Origin: Cyanobacterium sp. Dongsha4
Lineage (GTDB): Bacteria; Cyanobacteriota; Cyanobacteriia; Cyanobacteriales; Cyanobacteriaceae
Length of the DNA stretch: 64,000 nt
Direction of reading: 5' to 3'
NCBI RefSeq assembly: GCF_036345015.1
Contig: NZ_CP084098.1
Coordinates: forward strand, 4,186,086-4,250,085
In this document: positions 19,401 to 29,100 of the stretch, piece by piece
Layout: each line of letters opens with the position of its first letter
Position numbering within the stretch: position 1 is the first letter of the stretch
Position numbers and translations under genes: made by a program
Notes under the pieces: generated by a model
Seen by the model: the letters and a program-made list of their open reading frames with translations, nothing else
Databases searched by the model: none
What the model was told of the DNA's origin: nothing

Positions 19401-19946
19401 TATGACTATTATACAGATAAATTAGAGTTGATTTTTGAAAATAAAGAAGCCAATATTAATGATATTAGAAGTTATATAGCTTGGAAACAAAATGATAATT
19501 ATTTAGTTTTTACAGGTGCTAAAAATCAAGTAGTAATTTGGAATAGAAAAGTAAAAAAACTAGAGAAAAATTTACAAGGACATTTAGCCCAAGTAGTGGG
19601 TATAAGTTTCATAAAAAATGATCAATTTCTAATTACTGTCAGTCTTGATACAACTATTAGAATTTGGGAATTTTCCTCTGGTAAATGTGTTAAAGTTTTG
19701 ACAGGACATCAAGCCCCTATACCCTGTTTAACAATTATTAATCAAGATTTATTTGCTACTGGTAGTGCCGACTCAACGGTGAGAATTTGGGATGTAAATA
19801 CAGGAGAATGTATCAAAATATTAAGAAGCGATCGCCCCTATGAAGGTATGAATATTCATCACGCAACAGGTTTAACTTCTGGGGAGTTAGATAATTTAAT
19901 GAGTTTGGGGGCAATTAATAAAAACGATACAAATAATATTAAATAA
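16413..19946 (+). CDS. STAND ATPase: N-terminal HTH-like domain, NB-ARC, WD40 propeller(s)
   Basis: Residues ~20-95 form a helix-turn-helix-like region (LGNSYSEIANKLGYNHNYIKKL) of the type found in front of cyanobacterial NB-ARC and vWA-associated proteins. An NB-ARC NTPase follows: FYGRDKELKQL, P-loop GIGGVGKTS near residue 140, Walker B CLIILDNIE, and LTGREKPP. A helical linker leads to about 12-14 WD40 repeats from residue ~550 (for example SASDDKTVKVWDIKTG, TGSADSTVRIWDVNTG). Family logic: WD40 senses a ligand, nucleotide exchange drives oligomerisation, and the N-terminal domain passes on the signal. The start is the ATG at 16413; a TTG two codons earlier is less likely. The real ligand is unknown. 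Confidence 0.9.
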   Translation: MKHNHENLPNNQDIIKYIKESLSPEQLTSLMELILQGILLGNSYSEIANKLGYNHNYIKKLSAQLLNRLSEHFAIKITKKTLKEIISAKYQIVDQSYSKNIVKDWNTSPKLDNFYGRDKELKQLHNLIFVENKRLIYISGIGGVGKTSLSVKFMLNYQSEFTVIIWRSLRNAPLLNHLVTDIVSVISNYQNLEGSVDDLLSLLRQHRCLIILDNIETILAEKEVGYYRSDFENYGNFIRFLGASNHQSYIILTGREKPPEITFLEEEKSQVKSINLKGSKEASLDILKEKKILASEQEKLELAKLYNYHPLATKLVSNVIKDLFANKASNFLAQETTLLRSLNIILDEQFNRLSNTEKTIMNWLAINRELTSIEELAEDIIPPIQKSQLLSALQSLKWRSLLEIQDGKYSQQPVIMEYVLEKFINNIYQEIVNGNLDLFGKYPLTKITTKEYIRIAQTRLIIEPLITLLEKTFPVKIQLKKQLKNLLNLCKELPFNNYGVGNIIKISEMLKIALQEYNFRELPIWQTDLSNNFLRKIDFSYCDFKNVKFIHTLGAVLKIAYHPQGEIIAISDINEIIYLWRVKDGQNILKLSGHNAWAWDLKFSIDGQLLISASDDKTVKVWDIKTGFCLANYELKQHKANAISITKNNKIIAIGCNCGYLELWHWQDDIHHILQGHQGDINSLQFNHDDQFLFTASLDGTVKQWNLTDKTCFKTFNYSQNPIHCLSISPDDKLMLTVTINGNLQMWLIESVDCLYSLDNKDIFIHQAIFCPTGNSFATASESTITFWDNLTGKIIKSLIPQKGKIYSLAYSPNGKIITSASQQECLISFDIETGDRIDTLYGYSNHIWALSTDNNKFLVSGGTDGILRLWSWEKSSPLKEIKAHKGVIFAVAWHPQKLFFASSGSDRTVKIWHGKTGEYQQQILAHTDLVFTIAWHPEGEILAIAGSSNQIKFWNFNDNNFCLQLMIKTTEIMHLSWSNNGKILAIYTRKGEVFIYDYYTDKLELIFENKEANINDIRSYIAWKQNDNYLVFTGAKNQVVIWNRKVKKLEKNLQGHLAQVVGISFIKNDQFLITVSLDTTIRIWEFSSGKCVKVLTGHQAPIPCLTIINQDLFATGSADSTVRIWDVNTGECIKILRSDRPYEGMNIHHATGLTSGELDNLMSLGAINKNDTNNIK

Positions 19947-20194
19947 TTCATCTGAAAAAGTAACTTTTTAATGGAAAATAGTAACTTTTATGCCCTGTCA
20001 AATATCTTTTAAATACATTAAACTTTAGTAAATCTATCGAGATTAAGGCTTTTTATCAATAAGTAAATAAGATAATAATTAACAATAATTAACAAAACTT
20101 AACAACTATTATATATCCTTAATCTTTCTTAGTCAAAGAGTTTAAAAATTAATAATTCAGCAGAAGTATTAAAACAGAAATTTAGGGGCAAAAA

Positions 20195-23100
20195 ATGACA
20201 AGTTTTAACTTTTCCAGCAGAAAAACTATTACTACTTCCAATATTGATAATGTAGCCGATATATACGGTGGTGATTTTGATAGCGATGGTGATATTGATC
20301 TAGTTGGGATAACATCAGGATATGGTCAAGATGATGTCTTTATCTTAAAAAATAGTAGTAATGGTGGCAGTTGGAGTTATTCCTTAGTATATGGAGAATT
20401 ACAGGTAGCTGAAGATTTCCCCGCTGGTAGCGTTTATGTTATTGACATAGACAATGATGGTGATAACGATATAATTAGTGCCTCTAACGATGATGATAAT
20501 ATATTTATTTTTTACAACAATGGTTCAGGCACGTCATGGGATGATGAGAAGATAGCTGATAATTTTCGGGGTGCGTCTGGCATTTTTGCCCTTGATTTAG
20601 CCAGTGATGGTTATGTTGATATTATCGCCGCTTCAGAAGATGATCATGATATTGCTACTTGGAGACAAACTTCTCGGGATAATTTTCAAGGAGAAAAAAC
20701 CATTGATGGCAGTATGAATGAAGCCGTAGCTGTTTATTCCGCCGACTTAGATGGAGATGGGGATAATGACGTAGTTGCAGCCGCTTTTGATGAAAATAAT
20801 GCAGGTATTGCATGGTGGGAAAATGAAGGTAGTGGCAATAATTGGGGCGATCGCATCTCTATTGCTGACTTTGACGGTGCTACAGACGTTATTGCCGTTG
20901 ATATAGATAACGATGATGATATTGATATAGTAGCATCTGCTGAAGGCTCTCTTGACGATATTGCATGGTGGAAAAATAACGGTAGTGGTAGTTTTACTAG
21001 GCAGAGTAATATTGACGGTGACTTTGACGGTGTTTGGGAAATCACGGCGGCGGATTTAGATAACGATAGGGATTTAGATATAATTGCTGCGGCAAGAGAC
21101 GAGAATCAAGTGGCATGGTGGGAAAATAACGGCGATGGCACTTTTGGCAGTAGAAACACCATTCAAACTGGTTTTGATGCTATTAGCGTTTTTGTGGAAG
21201 ACTTTAACAATGACGGTTATTTAGATATTGCCTCGGCTTCTTTTGACGGTAATAATATCTCTTGGTGGGAAAATAACTTAGTTACCGCAGAAATAAGCAA
21301 TTCTACGGGTTATGTTTTACGGGAAGTCGGCACAACAAATACCGCAGAATTTACCGTTACTTTAGACAGAGAAGCACCCGAAGATATTACCATTAACTAT
21401 GAAATTTTAGGGGGAGTAAGCGAGGCGGATTATAGTGGTTTATCGGGGGAAATTGACTTTTCAACAGGGGATGAGAGTAAGACGGTTTCCTTTGCCATTG
21501 AAGATGACGATATTTATGAAAGACTAGAATCTTTAATTATCAATTTAAGCGAAGGTAATGGTTATCTTTTAAACTATAGTAGCGATTCAGTTGGTTTTAG
21601 AATCAGAGACTACATAGATATTGTTGCTAATACCAACCCCAGTGAAGATGGCACAATTGGCAGTTTTTCTATTGAGATGGATATTCCCCAAGATACCATT
21701 GAGTTAAATTTTAGCACCGATGGTACTGCCACAAGGGGCGTTGATTATCAGTTATTTTATTTAGCCAATGGGGAAAAACAATATTTAGATACCGATGATG
21801 ATTCTTTTCCCATAACCGATGATACTGACTCTTTAGCTTTATATGTTGAGCCTTTAAATGATACTATTTATGATCCTGATGAAAGTATTATTGTTAACTT
21901 AGAAAGTAGTAGCGATTATTATGTTGATGAAGATACAGCGACTTTAACTTTAACAGATAACGAGCCTATTATTAGTATTGGCGATATTGTTAACCCCACA
22001 GAAAATGAAATTGGTTATATTGAATTAGAATTAGATAATCCCGTAGAAAGCGATGCAGGTATCAGAGTTAAATACAGTATTTTAGATGATTCTACTGCTA
22101 CATTCAATCAAGACTATTATGCTTCCCAGTCTCGTTTAACCACCGACTCAGATGCAGAAAATGCCGTCTTTATTCCCAAAAATGCCATTACTGCCAAACT
22201 TTATATTTCTGCTTTACCCGATGCCGTTGCCGAAGATACAGAAGATATTAACATTCAGTTTTACACCTTTGAAGATGAATTTATTGAAGATTATGCTTAT
22301 GGTTTAACCGATGGAAATTCTACCCTCGATGTCACGGTAGAAATAAGCGATGGTGAAAACTACGTTACAGGATTAGCAGTTTTTGATCAAGATAATAACT
22401 ATTTAGAAGATGGAGAAATTCGCACCGAGGATGGTTATATTGCCTTTTGGAGTTTAGGGGAAAAATCGGGAAATGTTGCTTTTAACAAGGGCAGTATTGG
22501 CAGTGATGTTGATGGTAGTTATCAAAATAATCCCACTTTAGGAGTAAGGGGTTTAGCTAATAATAGTGATACTGCCGTAGAATTTAATGGCGTTGATGAG
22601 GGTATTTTTATCCCTGATAATGATCAGATTAACACAGGTGGTTCTTATCCTGAACGCACTATAGAATTATGGTTTCAAGCTAATAGTTTAGACGGCAGAC
22701 AAGTTATCTATGAAGAAGGAGGCACACTAAATGGTATCAATATCTTTTTAGATGATAATCAGTTAAACTTAGGAGTTTGGGCAAATGATGAGGGAGAATG
22801 GTTAAATTTTACTGTGGAAACAGGAGAAACCTATCATACAATCCTTACTTTTGATAATGGTATTCTTACGGGTTATGTTAATGATGAAAATATAGGTAGT
22901 GTTAATTTAGATTTTGATAGTATTCCTACCCACACAGCAGGTATCGGAATCGCCCAAATGAATGATGATAGTCGATTCAGTAATGACGAAAGTGCAAATG
23001 ATAATGATTATTATTTTCAAGGAATTGTTGATGATGTTTATATTTATGATTATGCAGTAGAAATAAAAGATGCGATCGCATCTTGGGGTTTAGGAGAAAC

Positions 23101-26100
23101 CTCTGGAGATGTAGCAGTAAATGAGGGGAGTATTGGCAGTGATGTTGATGGTAGTTATCAAAATAGCCCAACTTTAGGAGTTTCTGGTTTGGCTAATAAT
23201 AGCGATACTGCTGTCGAGTTTGACGGAGTTGATGATGGTATTTTTATCCCTGATAATGAACAGATTAACACAGGTGGTTCTTATTCTGAACGCACTATCG
23301 AGTTATGGTTTCAAGCTAATAGTTTAGACGGAAGACAGGTTATCTATGAAGAAGGAGGCACAGCTAATGGTATCAATATCTTCTTAGATGATAATCAGTT
23401 AAACTTAGGGGTTTGGGTAAGTAGTGAAGGAGAATGGCTTAATTTTCCCGTTGAAGAAGGAGAAACCTATCATGCAATTCTCATTTTTGATAATGGTATT
23501 CTCACAGGATATGTCAATGACGAAAACATCGGCAGTGTAGAAACCGACTTCACCTCTATTCCTGCCCATAGTGGTAATATTGGTATTGCCCAAATGAATA
23601 ACGATAGTCGATTCAGTAATGATGATAGTGGCGAAGATGAAGGGTTTTATTTTCAGGGTGTTATCGATGATGTATCGATTTATGATTATGCAATCAAATT
23701 CAATGCCTCATTGAAAAATCAAAAAACTTTCCTGACATATAAACTAATCAGTCAACCAACCGATACCGTTACTATTAATTTATCCTTAGATGGAAATGGA
23801 GAATTATCCACCAATACTTTAACTATTTCTCCTGATGAATGGGCAACCCCTCAAATAATAGAAGTCAACGACATCAAAACAGATTCAGTTGTTACTGCTA
23901 ATTTGAGTAGCGATGATGAAAATTATGATGGTTTAAATTTAGACACTAATATTATTCTTGCCGATAATACCATCACCGAAATTAAAGTCAGCGAAGGTGA
24001 AGAAAATCAATTACCAACTTTTAACCCCATTGTCAGGTTAGCTTCTTTGGGTAGTGTAACGGAAGATAATAACCGAGTGGAAGGATTCCGTCTTAGTTTA
24101 GATAATCCCACTGATACAGATTTAACCATAACTTATCAAGTTTCTGGCACTGCTACCTCTAGTGAAGATAACGAGGATAATTATGATTATGAAGCATTGA
24201 ATGGAGAAATAACAATCAAAGCAGGAGAAACAGAAGCAGTTATTGGTATTAATCAATTTGATGATAATGTGGTTGAAAATGACGAAACAATTATTGTTAG
24301 TTTAAATTCTGGGGATGGTTATGAGTTAGATAGTGACTCTCAAACTGCCACTTTAACTATTAACGATAATGACACCGCAGAAATTAATTTAGTTACCGAG
24401 TCTTTCCTTAGCAGTATTAATGTTGATGATGAATCTTTATTAAATATTCAACTCCTTTCCCTTGATGAAAATGGCAACGCTGTATTTGATGTCAAGTTAA
24501 CCAGTCAACCGAGTGATACTGTTACTGTTAATTTAACCGACAGTCTTAACGAAAATTCTGATACTGTTTCTTTAACTTTTACCGTTGATAATTGGAATGT
24601 TTCTCAAAATCCTACATGGGAAGGTTTAACGGAAAATACTGATAGCAATGACTTTACCTATCAAATAGATGTTTTAACTACCAGTGATGATAGCGATTAT
24701 GATAATCAAACCACAGAAATTCCCATTACTACCAGTCTTTATAATCAAAATATTGATTCTATTGTGACGGTTGAAGGAGAAGAAGGGGTAAATATTCGCT
24801 TAAGGCTTAATAGCCAACCCACCGATGATGTCACTGTTAATTTATTAGAGTCAACCATTGATGAAAGTGAAAATGAATTTTCTGCTACAAGTTTAACTTT
24901 TACTCCTGATGATTGGAATACTTATCAAACCATAACTGTCACTGGTATTGATGACGAAAGAAGCGATGGTGATATAACTTATACCCTCAGATTAAGCGGT
25001 AGCAGTGATGATAGTAACTATGATGATTTGATTGAATATCTAACCATTACTAATGAGGATATTAATGATAATCAAGTCACTGACGAGTCACCGACTGAAG
25101 ATGAAGATACTTTGTTAGTTAAATTGAGTGTAATTGATGATGGAGAAATAGCAGAAGATGATGAAGATACTCCTGCACAATTATTAGTTAGTCTCGAAGA
25201 TGGAGAAGTTGCACCAGAAGGGGGTTTAAATGTCCGCTATTCGGTGTTAGATTCCACTGCCACATCAGGGGTTGACTATCAACCTTTAGAATGGTTTATT
25301 GAACAAGTAGGCTCGGAAAATCCCTTTGAAGGTGTTGACGTTGGTACTTTTAGTGATTTATCCTTAATTGACATCGACAATGACGGTGATTTAGATGCTT
25401 TCATTGGTAATTCATACGGTGCGATCGAATTTTTCAAAAACTACTCTATAGAAGATACAGGATTAGCAGGGGTTGCTAACTTTGAAGAAGAAATAGACGA
25501 GGATAACCCCTTAAGTGGTTTTGATGTCGGCAGTTATAGCAGTATTGATTTTGTGGATATAGATGATGATGGGGATTTTGATGCTTTTGTCGGTAATAGT
25601 AATGGGGAAATAATTTTCTATCAAAATACGGGGGATGAATCTTCTGCTATCTTTACCCTCATTACTGGTAGTGGTAATCCTTTTGATGAAATGAGTGTCG
25701 GTGGTTATGCTGTGCCTAGTTTTGTCGATATAGACAGTGATGGTGATAAGGATGTTTTTATTGGCAATGAAGACGGCGAAATAATTTTCTATCAAAATAC
25801 AGGGGATGAATCTTCTGCTATCTTTACCCTCATTACTGGTAGTGATAATCCCTTTAATGGTTTAGAATTAAGTGATCGCACTTCACTGAGTTTCATCGAT
25901 ATAGACGAAGATAACGACTTTGATACTTTTATTGGTAACGGCGATGGAGAGGTATTTTATTACAATAACACTGGTAACTCTGTTGAAGCGACTTATGTTG
26001 AACAGTCAGGCATTGCCAATTTATTTGTAGATGCAGAAGGAGAAACCGTAACAGACTTTGGTAGTAATATTATGCCAACATTCGGGGATATAGATGATGA

Positions 26101-29100
26101 CGGTGATTTAGATGCCTTTTTCGGGGAAGTTTACGGTAGGGTTTTATACTATCAAAACTTTGCTAATAATGAAATTACCATTCAAGAAGGAAGTGATAGT
26201 GCTATTATTGAAGTCTATCCCATCGCCGACAATGTTGCCGAAGATGATGAAACCGTCACGGTAATTTTAAATACCAATAGCGGTTACTATTTAACTGCCG
26301 AAGAAGGTATTAGCGGTACAATTACCATAGTTGATAATGACACCCCACAGTTAATTATTACCGATTCACAAGGCAATCAAATTACTGATGATGATAGTTT
26401 CACCACTGCTGAGAATGACTCTACTACTCAAAGTTTCCTTTTATCTTTAGCTACTCAACCCACCGCCACCGTTATTGTTTATATTAATAGCAATGATGAG
26501 GGCGAAGGAGTTTTAGATACTGATACTCTTTACTTTACCACCGATAACTGGAGTCAAACTCAAGAAGTAATTTTAGCTTCCGTTGATGATGTTATTGAAG
26601 ATGGAAAGATTAGCTATCAAATTGTAACTAATGCCGTCAGTGAAGATGATGTTTATGACGATATTCAAACCCAACCTATTAATATTAGCAATCAAGATGA
26701 TAATGATACTGCCCAAGTAATAGTTACTCAAATAGATGAATATACTTACTCTATCGAGTTGGCAACTCAACCCCTAGGGGATGTTTTTGTCACTATGACA
26801 CCAGATAATCAAATTGCTTTAAATAATCGAGATGCTGGAATCTTTCTCACTCTTACCTTTAACGAAAATAATTGGAATGATAGTCAAACAGTAGTTGTTA
26901 ACGCTCAAGATGATTATGACATCGAATATAACCACAATGCAGAAATAGAATTTACTGTTAGTAGTAATGATGATGAAGTTTATAACGAAATTACTCCCCC
27001 AGAAAATATAGAGGCTTTAATCTTAGATAATGATAAACCCACCGTTAATATTACCGTTGGCGATGGAGTAGAAGAGGAAGCATCCCCCGGTTATTTCACC
27101 ATTACCCTTAGCCAACCAACTCCTAACAATAATGATGGTGATACTGGTTTTGCTATTAATTATCAAATCTTAACCGATGAAAGCACAACTACTAACGGGG
27201 GTGACTATCAAGAAATTCTCGAAACGGGTGTAATTTATATTCCCGCAGGAAGCAACAGCAGTAATTTATTTATTCAACCCATTGATGATTATTTAGTAGA
27301 AGGTTTTGACATTCTGGTGACAACTGCCTATGACTCTGATAGCGGTGAGGTAAGTTTAATTATTGATGATGAAGATATTGATAGTTACACCATACCCGCA
27401 AACAATCAATTAACTTTTAGTAATGGTGTTATTGCCACTCTCCCTGACGCTATAACTCTCAGTAATCAAGAATCAAATACCGTATTTGTGAATTTATTAA
27501 ATGGGGATGATATTTCTACCACCGACACCACCAGAGTTGCAGGGGAAAATCTTACCATTCAGCTATCCACAGGAGATACTTATGGGATAGATAACAACCG
27601 CAGTGAAGCTATTTTACAAATCATAGATAATGATACACCGGGGTTAAGAATAGTACAAAGAGGCGATCGCACCCAAGTAACTGAAGGCAATACAGGCATT
27701 ATCCAAATATCCTTACTCAGTCAACCCACCCATGATGTAACTATTGCCTTTACTACAGATGGTGAAATTGAGGAGATTTCCAGTTTAAACTTTACTCCAG
27801 ATAACTGGTATCAACTCCAGTCAATAGATATAACTGCCATTGATGAGAATATCGCAGAAACAGATAAGTTTCATTTTAGCACCCTTGAATATTTATTAAC
27901 CAGTAACGATGATGACTATAATAACTTAGAAATCGCACCGCAAATACTTTACATCCAAGATAGACTCCTAGACACCGAAAACACCTATAAAGGTGTAGAA
28001 TTTGCCTTAAATGCCCTACAAAAAGCCCAAGATAAACTTAGCATACCTATTTTAGGTCAATTAGAAGGAGTTGTACCCGATTTTATTGAATTATTCAAAG
28101 ATGATTTAATTGAAAATATACAAACTACCAGTCAATTAACCACTTGGCAACTAGAGCAAATTTTACAAGATATTCTCAGTGATTATGGAATATCCGTTAC
28201 CACAGAAATTACCGATATTGATACCACGTTTACGGTAACAGTTAGTGAGTCTTATGAAGATGTTACTTTTGAGGTTGCTGATGACTTGGGAATGTCGGCA
28301 TTAGGAATGAGTTACGAAGGCACAGTTGTCGGGGATATTAGTTATGACGGCACTTTAGTATTTATTCTTGGGAAAGATGGCACATTTTATCTTGACACCG
28401 AAAACACCATCTATGATGTGGATGTGGATTTAGAATTAGAAGAATTAGAAGGCAGTGGTAGTCTAGGTTTTGTTAAAGTTGACTTTGAAGATGATCCCGA
28501 TACAGAAAGTTTCTTAAGTTTAACAGGTACGGTGCAACTTACGGACGAAAATTTTGATGATGATGGATTACTTAGCCCAGAAGAATTAGCCTTAATTTCC
28601 TATACCGCCGAAAATGACACTCAAACTTTCTTTGAAGAATATACTAATTATGACTTACTCGGAGATGCTGCATTGGGTTTGTCAGCTATTGGTAGTCTCG
28701 ATCGCACCATTTACTTCCCTACCTTCAATTTTGATTTATACGTTGATTTTCCTCTCTTTAATTATGCCGATGAAACAGTCTCCGCCGCCGATGAAAGTGA
28801 GTTTATTGTCGAGATTAATGACTTACAGTTAGACTTAGGTACTTATGTTAGTAATTATTTCGTTACATATTTAGATCAAATTGACAATCAATTACAACCC
28901 ATTTACCCCATATTAGACACCTTTAATACTGATACAAAATTCCTCAGTTATTTAAAATTAGACGATTTATATGACTATAACGACGATGGAAAAGTATCTT
29001 TAGCAGAATTAACCTTTAAACTATTAGGGGGTAGTGGCGAAGCAGATAATCTTTTTGAGTTTTTAGATAATATTGAATATTTAATTAACCTAGTCAGACT

